Assembly (NCBI GenBank): GCA_950106755.1
Contig: OX467083.1
Span: forward strand, 18,843,029 to 18,907,028
DNA length: 64,000 nt
Origin: Climacium dendroides
Taxonomy: Eukaryota > Streptophyta > Bryopsida > Hypnales > Climaciaceae
Direction of reading: 5' to 3'
Shown here: in pieces, positions 12,086 through 23,870 of the stretch
How positions within the stretch are numbered: position 1 is the first letter of the stretch
Layout of the letters: every line of letters starts with the position of its first letter
Notes under the pieces: model-generated
The model's database searches: none
Told to the model about the DNA's origin: nothing
What the model saw: the letters and a program-made list of their open reading frames with translations, nothing else
Program-made: the position numbers and the translations under genes

Positions 12086-13954
12086 GGCGTTTGGTCGTCT
12101 GCCGCCTCGAACAAAGCGGAGTCCCTGTCGCCAAAGCTCACTAAATAACTGTCAACCCCAATCCTATACCTCACCCCAGCCACGTCCTCAGGCTGCTTCT
12201 ATACCTCTCCTACTTGTGGCCCTCCACGGACCTTCATGTCCTCTACAGGCAAGCCACTGCCCGAATAAGTACCCCTCCTCTCCAAAATCATCATTCGCAT
12301 TCCAACACTCTTAATGCTGATCTCCCTTAACTTAGTGCTTGGTTTCTACCGACAACGTCTCAAACAGCACAACACGCTGCATTACTCTAGATCGACTTGT
12401 CTACCTGGACATTGTTCAAAGCTGCGGCCCGGCTACCTCAAGGCTATGGTGCAGGATCTAAGACAGTAAAACTCGCTCGCGCAGAAAGGAAAAAGATTGA
12501 CAGAAGCATGAGAAACAGAGCCCCCGTGAGTTTGGAAAAGCAGGACCTACAGTTTGAGGCACTTCAGGTCTTCAGCAGCTCACCTGTAAGATTCTCGATC
12601 ACTCGTGACCAGACATACAGCCCAAACTGATGATGAGAGGCTGTAGGTTGTTGAGGTTGCAGCAGAAGTTCATTAAATTCCCCGCGGAAATCTACGACTT
12701 TTGTAATCAAGCATTACCTTTCATTTGTCAGAAGAAAATAATTCAAAAGCAACAGAATGTAGCAGAGCTCCAATATTCTCCACAAAAATTTAAAAATTAA
12801 AACAACTAAAAATTAAAACTAGATTCACTGTAGGTACTCAGACGCCCGCGAAAGCAAGCGGACAGGCCGACTCCCAACTATTTCCTCCCTCCATCTCTCG
12901 CGCACCTCAATCATACAAAATTAACGTACTTCAAGGTCAGCATGCAGATCCTAAAGATCCTTCAGTCGAAAACGTACAATCACCGCAAAGTCCATAACTA
13001 CATCATGAAGGAAAAAATAGAACGCAGAACCTTAGCTATTCCTCAATCAGACCGAATACGAATCCATCATCGCTTCTATCGGAATTCGACTAAAAAAGCA
13101 CGAAATAAGAAATGCGCCAATTGAAACAAACTCTCGCACTAACGTAACAAAGAAAATTACTAAAAGCAAACTACAACTCACATCGGCACATGCATGCAAA
13201 AGAAGCAGGGGAAAACAAGCGACGGGAAATCCAATGCGGCAATGCGACGCTTGCAGGTAGTTAATTAGCAATGCAATGCCAAAACTTAACGCTACGGCAT
13301 CATGCATGAAGGAGCATTCAGCAAATGGCACTGACATGAAAATTCATGAACATGGAAACAAAAAAGAATAGACAAATGGATACCGAGTGCCGGAGAGCTC
13401 CGGAGGAGAGAGACAGAGATAGACAGAGAGCACGAATGCCGATGGCGGAAGTAGGGAGGGGAAATAGGGGAGACGGCGAGGGAAATTAGGGTTCGGGGCG
13501 GGAGAAACAAGAAATTAGTGCAGGTGTTACCGACGAGATTAGGAAGGCACGGAAAGTAGAGACCCGAAAGCCAAATTAATGGGCCAAATTAATTGAAAGG
13601 CAATTATTGAACATTGTGTTCAAGACTTCAAGCAAATTATTTTTGTTTTTTTACTTTTGTGGTTTTTTTATGACAAAAACAACAACCAAAGTTTTGTATT
13701 TCAATCTAAATAAATCCTCTCTAATATAAATATAAATATCATTGATGGGATTAATTACTTCGATTTCATTAATATTGTCACAAAAAAGAATCTATATTTT
13801 AAAGATTCTATTGTTGTAAAGGATGAATGAAAAGATATTTGATTGAAACATTGGCTTGAAATTTTTTGTTCATCATCCAAAGTATGGATGTTAACCCTAG
13901 AAGACCAAGATGCATTTTTCGGCAACATAAACATAGAAACTTTGAAGAGTGGAC
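12086..13954. other. intergenic DNA with a possible minus-strand 5' UTR near 13.4-13.5 kb
   Basis: No coding region is convincing here. From 13386 to 13540 the complement is CT-rich, with CCCTAATTTCCC and repeated CTCTGTCT, a composition common in plant 5' UTRs, followed by a possible donor (CTCG|GTATCC). It could be the first exon of the small minus-strand gene ending at 11474, or a non-coding RNA. The rest is ordinary mixed-composition sequence. Confidence 0.3.
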
Positions 13955-14008
13955 ATAACATTCAGTAGCAGATAACATTCAGTAGCAGATAACATTCAGT
14001 AGCAGATA
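13955..14008. repeat. 17-bp tandem repeat, three copies
   Basis: ATAACATTCAGTAGCAG is repeated three times without change (13955, 13972, 13989) and followed by a three-base start of a fourth copy. It is a perfect minisatellite-like array, probably recent slippage. Confidence 0.9.
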
Positions 14009-14033
14009 GAGGAGTCTGCCTTCCCTCTGACAA

Positions 14034-14101
14034 AATGGTGTGGAATATTCGGCATCATTTCGTCCGCTAGATGATATGGTGCCAAATATTCCACACCATT
14101 C
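14034..14101. repeat. short imperfect hairpin
   Basis: AATGGTGTGGAATATT near 14034 is matched by its complement AATATTCCACACCATT ending near 14100. The inner part (GGCATCATTT against AGATGATATGGTGCC) pairs less perfectly, leaving a small loop near 14065. It could be a tiny MITE or a foldback RNA such as a microRNA precursor; no evidence of processing can be seen. Confidence 0.5.
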
Positions 14102-16958
14102 AATAGCTACATGGCCAGATGTCGAAAAATGTTAGACTATGAGAGATAAAAGCAATGAAACAATTAATGAGGGCTTAGCTGACTCTAATTAAATTAGCTT
14201 TGATAGTTGGCGCCACCACTTCATGTGATGAAATTCTTAGAAGAGAAGAAAGGCAGCCTCTGCTTTAGCTTTAGATTTGTATATTTAAGGCTGAAATTTC
14301 AATAAAAGATGGGGATAAGGAATATCTTTCATTTGCACTAAATTTCATGACATTTGAAGATATGAGTCAAAAGTTATGCCCTAATATGTTATTTTTTTTT
14401 ATAAATGGAAAATCTGGGTAGATTAAATAAATCACTTTTTTTAGAAACAAAAATTTGAAATTGGCTCTCTAAAGTTATATATACTTGGAAAGCTTTGAAT
14501 CATTCCATTTTGATCAATGAGTCAAAAGTTATGAGGAGTTTTAGTTTGCAAGCAGTTATGGATCTTTTACTCTAAAATAAATTTTGAAATTCTTTATTTT
14601 ACTCAATTTTCAATATTTAAAAAATAAATAAATCATAGGATTTAGATTGTTTATTACGACATTGCAACCATTGGAATTGGCATTTTTCAATATCATAACA
14701 AAATTCTTAACAATTTTATAATTTGAATCATTCTCTATTTCTTTCTACATATTATTTTTTTCCTATATATTGTACAATTCCAAATGATTTACAAAATTTT
14801 AAGCATGTAGCCAACTTGCCTTGAAGAATGAATCCAAAGAAGCACTACCATTTTGGACATTTTTTCATACCAATGTGACCTTGTGAAGTGTAGCTGCCCA
14901 ATTTTTCACAAGGACAAAAAAAGGGGTTTTGTCACTTCAAACTCTAACATTTGGCAATCTACATAGTGAATATTTTTGAATTTTTTTCAAATGTTCTCAA
15001 GTGAGTGTATTACATGATCCTATGGTTATATGTGTATAAAAATAATAATTTTCTAAAATTTGGTACTTATATTAAAAGTGACAATTTTAGAGCACTTTTG
15101 GTGACAAAATAGTCATGGTCCTTAAAGGATTAATGGGCTTAAACAATTAATTTATAATGTAATATCTTGACCCTTGATGGTCGTAAGTTGAGGAATTTTG
15201 AAAGTACATTGTTGTCAAAGGATTGTAAATAAAAATCAAGGATAAATTCTTAAATTTTACATTAATTGTAATGTTCTATAAAAAGTGTTTAAAGATCATA
15301 TTATGAAAAAATTCCTTGATGAATTTTGATCCATTGTCTTAGCACTTCATACTTTTGTGTTGTTATTTGTCACCAAATATTGTATTGCAAAGTTAACTTT
15401 CCAAGGATCATATTATTGTCTATTTATAAAATTTTATAACCTTTTAAAAGATTAAAATTGACTTCAAAAGTCCACAATTTCTATAGGTAGGAGATGGAAG
15501 CTTACAAGACAAGTTAAGTTAATTTGGGTATCTAAAAGGTAAGTCTCTTGATGTTTTTTTGTCAATTCCTTCAAGAGTATTTTTTCTCAAGAATAGAAAG
15601 TTCCTTTAAAAAATTTTAAGCTTAGGAGAAAGATTACAATTAGGTCCATTAGAAAAAATCTAGACTATCTAGAAAGTTGTTTGACTATACCAATAGTGCA
15701 AATACAACAAATAGTGAAAATTTAAAAATAATAAAAAAAATTGTGTACCACAAGATTGCCTCAGTTACCACATCAAATTTTAATTTTTCAAAGAAATCAT
15801 ATATTTGCACTTTTGGCAAAAGTCAAACAACCTTCTAAAGAGTTCAAGATTTTTCCAAATGTCCAAGGGACATAAACTTGTGGGATAAATTAGATATGAA
15901 TACTTCAAAGATAAGTCTCTTGAAGACTTTTCAACACTTTTTTAACCCTTAAATGTCGATGGGGATGTTTAGCATTTGATAGATGACAATGGAATCCTTC
16001 TAGTAGGACAGAAGTGTGACTGTTCATCCTCTGAATTTTGTTGTCAAAAGGGGAGGTTTCCTATAGTAGTTTGACTTCCAATAAGTGCTTTTGCAATTTT
16101 GTTAGTGATTCACATAGTAATCAAAGGGGTGATTTCCATGCTTATTAGAATGTACTTTAAGAATTAAAAGATTTTAGCGGAATTGGAGTAGTGAAGGGAC
16201 AAATATTAGTGAGTGACTAGGACAGACTTTCAACAAATCTTTAGTCTATGACTAAAAGAATCATTATGATTTTCTACTAAGTAACTAGAATAAGTTTTTG
16301 GTGGTAGTTTGCCATTCTCTAGGCCCTAGCTTGAGCTTTTTCCAAGACCTTTGAAAATTTTTCAAGGAACTTTTCATTGTTGTAGAATAATGAAAAGTTC
16401 ATTAAAAACCTTCTAGCAATTTAAGAGACCTTGTAGTTCCTTGAAACCTTCCTCCAAAAATCATAAAGTACTATCAATGACACTATAAGACTTATCAAAT
16501 ATTGTTCTTAGCAAACCTTCATTAACCACTTGAAAGTAGTTTAAGACCTTTTCTCTACTTTAACTTCATTTAATATTTGCCACACATGGAACCTTCTTTC
16601 ATTGCACTAGCAATGTGCAAATCCCCAAATTTGGTTGTTGAAAAGATTTAACACACTTTCATCCTCAAAAACAATGAAAATTAGATACAAGACAACTACT
16701 TAAGATTACTTAAACTTTCATTATAAAATGTGAGTCATTGAAATCACTAACTCTAAAAGAGGTGAATTGTAATTTTTAATTATTTTACTTTCTATTTACA
16801 GCCCTATTGAAAAGTATTATTGTATATTTCAATTCAGTTTGTATGGCCCTATTGTATGCCTTGATTTTTTTTCCAATGTCTTGTTGTAGATTTGTGTATT
16901 ATATAAAAACATATTATAATATATTTTATTGGATAGCTTCAAGGTGACGTCGTTTCGA
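14102..16958. other. AT-rich intergenic DNA, no gene recognised
   Basis: No ORF of note. The phrase GTCAAAAGTTATG appears near 14367 and 14518 and belongs to the same motif family as the array at 17.98-18.58 kb, which suggests decayed copies of one repeat. Several short self-complementary patches (for example near 16370-16400) look like AT-rich chance structure. Confidence 0.5.
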
Positions 16959-16969
16959 TATATATATAA
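16959..16969 (+). promoter_or_regulatory. TATA box
   Basis: A run of alternating TA ends in TATATAAGAGG about 45 bases before the start of the open frame at 17015. The position and form fit a plant core promoter for the 17141 gene. Confidence 0.5.
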
Positions 16970-17140
16970 GAGGACGGTTTGCCTTAGAGCTTCATTGTTT
17001 TTCAATAGTGGATTTTGTTTCCTACTTTAGAGTTAGAATGTCAAACTGGAGGGGGGTTTTCTGAGTTTCAAGATGAAGAGCCTCAACCAGAAGTTGAATT
17101 CGAGCTTTCCTTGTCACAACTACCGGAGCAGACCCTTTTG

Positions 17141-17497
17141 ATGCGAGATTTTGCATTGCCACTTAGGCATCCTCGAGATGAAGCTGGGCCTTCTCGACCG
17201 CCGAAACAACCTCGCATAGAGCGGCGATGGCACGGAAATCTTGATTCCGATGCTCGTGTTTTGGTGATCTTGCTCCAAGTTGGGTGTGTTGAGCCGGGCA
17301 CTCGGGAAGTGACATTCGAGGCGAGTTATGAGGGCAAAAACATTGATCAGTACTATTGTATGGTTTGGCCGGTGGAGGGTAGTCGTGGCCACCAATGTTG
17401 GTTGGAAAGTCCAGTCAACCCATTGATGAAAGCCGAGCGTGCAAATTATGTTGCTGCCACCATCAAACGCATTCTCAATTTTCTGCAAATGGAATGA
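17141..17497 (+). CDS. unrecognised protein, about 118 aa
   Basis: The frame is open from 17015, but its first in-frame ATG is at 17141 (LLMRDFALPLRHP). It ends TGA at 17497. An out-of-frame ATG at 17039 opens only a few codons, so it would act as a short upstream ORF. The protein has a Pro/Arg-rich stretch (GPSRPPKQPRIERRWHG), then a more ordered part with Cys and Trp residues (YYCMVWPVEGSRGHQCWLE), and ends ILNFLQME. Composition is richer in C and G than the flanks and a TATA box lies upstream, both of which favour real coding. Long repeat-rich sequence follows, so it may be the ORF of a non-autonomous retroelement. No family was recognised. Confidence 0.45.
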   Translation: MRDFALPLRHPRDEAGPSRPPKQPRIERRWHGNLDSDARVLVILLQVGCVEPGTREVTFEASYEGKNIDQYYCMVWPVEGSRGHQCWLESPVNPLMKAERANYVAATIKRILNFLQME

Positions 17498-17979
17498 AGC
17501 TTTGATTGAAACTCTAGTTTTTTACCTCTAGTGAGCATTTATTGAATGTTAGTTTTTACTTTGAGTATTTTATTGAAATCAGTGTGTGATTATTAATGTA
17601 GAATGAAAAATTAGTGACAATATTTAGTTTGGAGTTTGGAGTTAAGAGAGAGTGTGAATGGGGATTTAGTTTGGAATCTTAGGTGGGGTCTTGGTAGGGG
17701 CATGGGCTGATGTGCTCCACCCTTCACTTGAGATGGGGAGGAAAAGAGGGAAAAGATGCTTAGTTGGGGGAGAAAGGAAGGGAAGTGTGTGTATGTGTTT
17801 TGGGAGGTTTATTGGCCGAATTTCGAGTAGATGTAGCTCATGGAGCATAAACAATTGAGTAATGAAAATTTGGCACAACATTCCTTGTATTGAGAGCTTT
17901 TCAAAGAGTATTTGTAAGTTGAATTTGGAGTTGGGAGTAAAAAGTTATGAAAGTTTGAAATTGTGAAGACCCAAGGATC

Positions 17980-18580
17980 TCCATTGAGATGTCAGAGGCT
18001 TCAACAAGCTATAACTTTTGGAGTACTTACTAATTTGACTTGATATTTGAAAGGTGTATTGTCCTTGTTTATGTCTTTCTAAAAAGATATGATATTTGTC
18101 GTTTGGAGTGTTTATCAAAAAGTTATGAGGTGACAAAGTCTGGAGTGGAGATTGAACTTGAAGGAAAAAGGCCGTAACTTCAACGCCTACAACTTTTGGT
18201 CAGTTTCTTTGATGGAATTGAAACTTTGATATGTTTTAGATTATCATTTTAGTTTTTCAAATTGTGTTTATTTATACAAATTGGAGTTGTAATGCAAAAG
18301 TTATGAAGTATCAAAGGTTAAGTAGATTTCTACCTTCTTGTTTGAGAAGGCCAAGACTCTACCTCTCATAACTTTTGGACAGTATCTTAGATTATTGTGA
18401 TATTTTCACAACTTATAGATAGTAGTGAGAGCTTTTCAAATTGCTCTCAAACATAGTATTTCAATCTTATAATCAAAAGTTATTGAGGTTTAAAGAGGTA
18501 GTGTTTGGTTAGTAAGGAAGAAGAAGACTTCTATTTTTCCCTTTAATAACTTTTGGACAGTATCTTAGAATAGTTTCAAA
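17980..18580. repeat. degenerate array of alternating AACTTTTGG / CAAAAGTTAT motifs
   Basis: Motifs of the form ATAACTTTTGGACAGTATCT (near 18005, 18190, 18368 and 18545) alternate with CAAAAAGTTATGA-type motifs (near 18118, 18295 and 18475), at a period of about 180 bases. Each unit thus contains an inverted pair. Related motifs occur near 14.4-14.5 kb. It lies downstream of the 17141 ORF and may be part of the same element. Confidence 0.5.
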
Positions 18581-21500
18581 TTTTGTGAGTGATTAGATTG
18601 TACTGTTAGCTTTCTAAATTGCTAAAGCACTTAGCATTTGAGTTCCTAGAGCATCTGTGACACTAGATCAAAGTTTGCAGCTTGCTTGGGACTTAGTTTT
18701 TTTTAGTTTTTGTTGGAGTTTCTTCAAGTTTGTGAGTGAAAGAAGTTTTCAAGACTCAAGATTGAAGATTTGAAACTCAAAGTGGAAGAAGGTTGAAGAT
18801 TTGTGTGTTGTGGCTTGTGGCTTGTTTTTCCTAGCCGGTTTTGGAGGCTCGTTGTGAATTTCTTGTTTTCCCAACCTGTTTTGGGGCTAGTTGTTATTTA
18901 AATTTTGCATTGTAAACTTGGTTGCGGGCTATGGAGTCATTCTTATGACAATATTAGCCCCATTTTATGTTTGTGGCGACGAAGTGGGATTGATCAACCA
19001 CATGATCGATCTTCTATGTTGTTCCTATTGGTGAAAGGCGCTTCCTGGTCACCGTAGGTTTAAAGTTTAGGAGCCAATTTCCGGACGGTCAACTCGTGGT
19101 TTGGCCGTCCCGTTTTACCCGTCCGAAGACTTGTTTCTTATTACACACCTTTACCCTTGGCCCTATAGAACCACTACAGGATAGGCCAACAGAAGATCAA
19201 GTGAAGATTCAAGTTTTGAAGATTGAAGACCAAAGACTCAAGATAAGAAGATTTGACAAAACCCATAGCAAAACTATTCCCAGTCGCAACTAGAATCTTC
19301 GCGATTTCCCGAAGCAAACTCTCTCAACACGACACCGCATGTTAAATTTGATCCAATGACAAATGGTACTTTAAATTTGGATCATTATGGCACCCTTAAG
19401 TCTCCTATATGTTTGAGGAGCTATAAAATTGTCATATATTATATTTATATAGTGCCATATTTGAGCATGATATATTTTAGATGTTAAACTTATATCCAAA
19501 ATAAAAGATGTTAATTATTGTCAATCAAATTGGTGTTTGTCTTGCCATATTGTAGTATAAAATCCATATTCTAGGAGCCAAATATGTTATTGATTAAAAT
19601 GACCATTATAATCATTCGAGGATCAATTAGAAGGCAATCAAATTTATGATCTCATCTTTAAATTTTTCCAATTTGTACCTAGTTTTTGTGTCCCATTTGA
19701 CCTACTTAACAAATTATTCTATTATATTGGAGATTATTATCTTGTTAGGTGTAACATTAATCCCTAAAGGACTAAGGAACCCACTTTTGTTTTTTGAGCA
19801 TTCATACAAGCTTTATTGGCTTTAAAATTTGAAATTCTTGCATGAATTTTTTAGGATGCATGCCAATCATTCTAATCTACATGTAAAGCTTTGCTTCACA
19901 TCATACCAATAAATATTGAAAAATCCCATTTCAAAGTTTTTATTTGATTTTTCTATGTACAAACATGTAGTTTTAAATGTATTTCAAGAAAAATTGAATT
20001 CATTTATTTGATTGTATAGATTGATGTTTATACAAAAACATTTGAACTATTCAATTTCAAATAATGAGATGAAAATTATGAGGATTATTGTTTTGCAAGC
20101 AATGAAGGTAGAAAAACATATAAAGTCATTTTTTGAACTCAATTTTAAAAAGTTTTAAATAAACTAAAGCAAAAACACAAAATATGTGGTACTTAACAGG
20201 ACATTAATTTACAATTCCCAATTTCTTGTCAACAATATTAGCTACTTTGGTTTTTCTTTCATCTAGTACCACCTTTTATTTTATAATTTTTTTAAAGATG
20301 AATATAAAAGCTTTTTTGGTTAATTTTTTTTTTGTGTAACTATTCTCAATCCATTGTTCAACATATTGACAACAATGTACAAGTTGTAGGATGCACATTT
20401 TATTATAAAACATTAAAATACAAAACTTCATCTTTAGAAAGTATTGAAAAAAACTATTTTTTGAAATTTAAGCAAATTGGACTTGCAATGGGTGGAGATT
20501 TTTACTTTGAAATATATGAAGGAAATACTTGAAATTTTAACTAAAGAATCCTACAATTGCATTTGTTAAAGAGTAAATATGAATGAAGAGTTTAGCCTTA
20601 CTTTAATTACGAGTGATTGTGGGCCACAAAACATCAAAGCCCTTTACCTTTAGGGATTAATAATTCCAATGCTTCCGTATTATTTCAATAGGATAATCAT
20701 TGCTTTGGGCCACAAGATAATTAGATCTTAAAGTAACCTTTTAAGAGCTAATTAGCTTTCAAGGGAAGCTAAACTCTTTGAAACAATTTTCAAGAAATTT
20801 TATGTAGGAAAAAAATGGAATTCGCACCAAACCTAAGTCATTTCATATTTTTGTACCTTTGTAAAATTAGTTAGGAATTTTTGTAGCTGAAACGCAATGA
20901 TCACAAAAAGTGACCACTTCTTGAAATGTACATTGTTGGTACATTGAAGAAAGAAAAATGTACCTCTTTGCTAGTGACTACTTTTTAGAGCATAGTTATT
21001 TTTAGAGTAGACTACCTTACCCTCAAAAGTTTCTTCGTGGACATGTAGTGATTGGCTGTAGACTTAGGCTCCAACCTTGTAAAGTTATGTGCAAGCTCGT
21101 ATGCAAGTTCATCTACATTTTCTATTCAATTATCAATCACTGTAAGCGGTGGGTACACCCTAAATCACATTTTGCCTAAAAACCACCATTATCACTCTTT
21201 ATACATCTCCAAAATAATGTGTACATACACACACTATAAGTATCCATTGTTTTTGGAGACAAGGTCTATAACGTCTTGCATATATTATTTCTGACCAAAA
21301 TGTAGTCACCATTGACGTCACCAAAAATTTGTTATAATTGGTATGATGAAAACATGCTGAAATTTGGTAAAACACTTGTAATTTGAGCATATTCTCTTCT
21401 AACATCTTGAAAAACATGGTTTGCAAGGTTGAAAAGACAATGCCACATGGATGTGCATGGCATTTAAGTGCGTCCATATTCGATTTCCATGCCACCATAT

Positions 21501-21665
21501 GGCACCTATAGTCAACAAAGGCCGTGCCACTATTACAGTGTTCAACTTGTTTGTTGGAACATTGATAGTGACGATTGAGCTACTTTCTTTAAACGTGAGC
21601 TCTGATATTGTTGTGACAACTCATACTTTTGATTTTTTTTCGTTTACCTTTTGAGTGGAACGGAA
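18581..21665. other. intergenic / possible retroelement tail, no gene recognised
   Basis: 18.9-19.3 kb is less AT-rich and may be the 3' end of the unit carrying the 17141 ORF. The ORF at 19096-19293 has no domain. From 19.3 kb to 21.66 kb the sequence is AT-rich with short ORFs only (20332-20532, 21052-21294), none accepted. Confidence 0.4.
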
Positions 21666-21894
21666 ACTAGAAACAGGTATCCGGATCCATCTAAAGGGAG
21701 GGAGATAAATCAAAAATAGTCACAAGAGAACCTTACGGAACTAATTCGATTCTAGGTAAAAGCGGACCGGATTGGATTTCCAACTGGAATGGAATTCCAA
21801 CCGGATTCTCCTTGACCGGATTGGAGAGAACCGGATGACAAGGACCGGACTGGATGTCCAACCTGTCATAATGACCAGTCCAGGGCGTTAGGAC

Positions 21895-21902
21895 TATATA
21901 AG
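21895..21902 (+). promoter_or_regulatory. TATA box
   Basis: TATATAAG lies about 210 bases upstream of the ATG at 22113, so transcription would start near 21925 with a leader of about 185 bases. The leader contains repeated GAG-rich words and no ATG was noted before the likely start except one near 22098. Confidence 0.55.
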
Positions 21903-22112
21903 GCCTGACCCTGCCCATTTTCAGGTCTCTGGTTTTCACGTGTTGTTGTTTCCTGTCTTAGTGCCTGAGCTTTTCCGTTTACGGCGGTGAGGAGTGGAGA
22001 GTACGAGAAAGCCCGGTAGTGAGTGAGAGGTGTAAGACGGAGAGATCACCTCCGAGCGCGAGTAGGTGAGACTTGAGCGCGAGCGGATACGGAACAATGA
22101 TAGGCTGAGAGT

Positions 22113-23870
22113 ATGAGCGCGCAAGGAGGTTGGTTTGTAGGTGGAGCAGAAGACCAGAGTGTGAGCGCTCCCTTGTTAGGTCAGCAGAGAGTGAATCCGA
22201 GTAGGGCCGCCCTCATGCCGCGGCTGAACCGGAAGAGACCAGGCTCTAGCACCCCACCCCGGAGTGAAGTGAAGTTGAGGAAAGTGGTTCTGATCATGTC
22301 GACCAAGGAACCGGAACAGGGAGAACTCAGGGATGACTTAGCATCCATGGGTTGTCAGGGATTAGCCTTGAAACCTTGGGGTTTCAAGGATGAGAAGATG
22401 ATTAGGGAGCTTCTGGGTGGCGTATCGAACGAGTTCGATAACACCCTGAGAGGGAATCCGGTTCAGTGGACCGAGGATTTGTGGCGAGCCGTCTACGGAT
22501 TCTGGACGGGAGGACTCGGGCTTGCCAGCTGGAAGGATGATTACATCCAGGGCAAGTTCGGGAGTGTCGTGAATCCGAAGGATGGCTACGCGGTAGAGGA
22601 CTATATCGATGACCGGGAGCGTCGCCTGCTGCAGTTCCTTGTTCTGGTCTTGCATCCGGAAAAGCCGACCAGGGTAACCATCACCCTGGGTAACACAATC
22701 TTCGGAGCGCTGTGCGGAAACCGAAAAGTAAACTCGGGCTGGATCTTCTTCGATTTGGTGTCCCAGCTTACTACAAGAATGGAAAAAAGTAGGGCTACTC
22801 CACTGTGCCCTTACGTGTACCACCTCTACCTGCAACAGGAATTGCTGACGGAAGTGGAGATGAAGGTTTGGAAGGCCCAGGAGCGGACCATGAAGTATGG
22901 TGAATCCGAGTCCGACCAGGAAGCGGATTCCGGGAACGAAACCGAGGAAGAGGAGGAAGAGGAGGAACCGCAGTTCACCTCTAAGAGGCAGAAGACCACG
23001 CCGACCCGGAATCAAAGAACGCCTCCGGTTCAACCCCGGCCGCGCAAAGAGGAGGCTCCAACCGGACTGGATATGCCATCCGGATCGGGAACCGGAGATC
23101 CGTTCGACGAGTTGGTTGGGATCCTCTGCGGAATCCGGACGGATTGGGAAATCAAGAAGCGGACGATCGGGGAGATCGCGCAATTGATTGGAGCGGAACC
23201 GGACAATCAGCTACCACTCCGGGTAGTTGAGAGTGTCATCAATCCGGATGAGCTCCGGAAGATGAAGGCGGAAAGCAAGCGACAGCATGATGAGGTTGAC
23301 ACCCTCAAAGCCGAGCCTTTCACCTTACTCGAGAACGCCACTGTGACAAGGGAGATGGCGGAGGAAATGAAGAAGCTGGTCGCGGAGGTGAAGGACGTGC
23401 TCGGAGGACTCGGTGCCGCGATCACCAAGACGCGCCTGTTCGAAGAGGAGGTGCACAAGGAAAAGAAAATATCCGGATCAAGGGTGGTGCACATCCTCAC
23501 CGATTTTGAGGAGCAGATGGAGAAGCTCCTGTCCAAGGCACAGGAGTCAACGGACTGGATCGTGGAGAGCAGCCAGAAGTTGACAAAGATTCCGGTCCGG
23601 CTCTTTGAACTTTCACTTCCGGACTTGTTTCCGGAAGAGGCAGCTCAAGAACCGGGGAAGGACAAGACGCTCCAGTCAAGCAGGGCACATAAGAAGACGC
23701 CCTCGACCGGACCGCAGCCGATCGATTTAGATTCCCCGGAAACTAATGAAGATCGCTCGGCTCCACCTCCGGATGGGGAACGGAACCGGAATCTAACTGA
23801 AGTGTTCGAGCAGTTAGAAAGACCTGACGAGAGTCCTACCATCGGATCTCGAGTATACGAGGCAGAATAG
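22113..23870 (+). CDS. unrecognised coiled-coil protein of plant transposon type, 585 aa
   Basis: An intact ORF from ATG to TAG. Residues about 60-245 form a conserved globular part shared with the ORF at 34962 (KDGYAV ... RERR-L-F, then NTIFGAL-G-RKV). An acidic stretch follows at about 265-290 (runs of Glu). Residues about 340-500 are helical and rich in Glu, Lys and Leu, likely a coiled coil, and the tail is Pro/Ser-rich and polar. Domain order resembles gag-like or 'putative plant transposon protein' ORFs, but no nucleocapsid zinc knuckle, protease or polymerase is present, so function is unknown. Codon use is much richer in C and G than the flanks. A long minus-strand ORF (22362-23183) is its shadow. 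An alternative start is the Met near residue 63 (MSTKEPEQ), where similarity to the second copy begins. Confidence 0.75.
   Translation: MSAQGGWFVGGAEDQSVSAPLLGQQRVNPSRAALMPRLNRKRPGSSTPPRSEVKLRKVVLIMSTKEPEQGELRDDLASMGCQGLALKPWGFKDEKMIRELLGGVSNEFDNTLRGNPVQWTEDLWRAVYGFWTGGLGLASWKDDYIQGKFGSVVNPKDGYAVEDYIDDRERRLLQFLVLVLHPEKPTRVTITLGNTIFGALCGNRKVNSGWIFFDLVSQLTTRMEKSRATPLCPYVYHLYLQQELLTEVEMKVWKAQERTMKYGESESDQEADSGNETEEEEEEEEPQFTSKRQKTTPTRNQRTPPVQPRPRKEEAPTGLDMPSGSGTGDPFDELVGILCGIRTDWEIKKRTIGEIAQLIGAEPDNQLPLRVVESVINPDELRKMKAESKRQHDEVDTLKAEPFTLLENATVTREMAEEMKKLVAEVKDVLGGLGAAITKTRLFEEEVHKEKKISGSRVVHILTDFEEQMEKLLSKAQESTDWIVESSQKLTKIPVRLFELSLPDLFPEEAAQEPGKDKTLQSSRAHKKTPSTGPQPIDLDSPETNEDRSAPPPDGERNRNLTEVFEQLERPDESPTIGSRVYEAE

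Noticed and set aside
22362..23183. 273-aa minus-strand ORF
   Set aside because: It lies wholly opposite the 585-aa ORF; its Arg/Leu/Pro-rich composition is what the complement of that reading frame gives.
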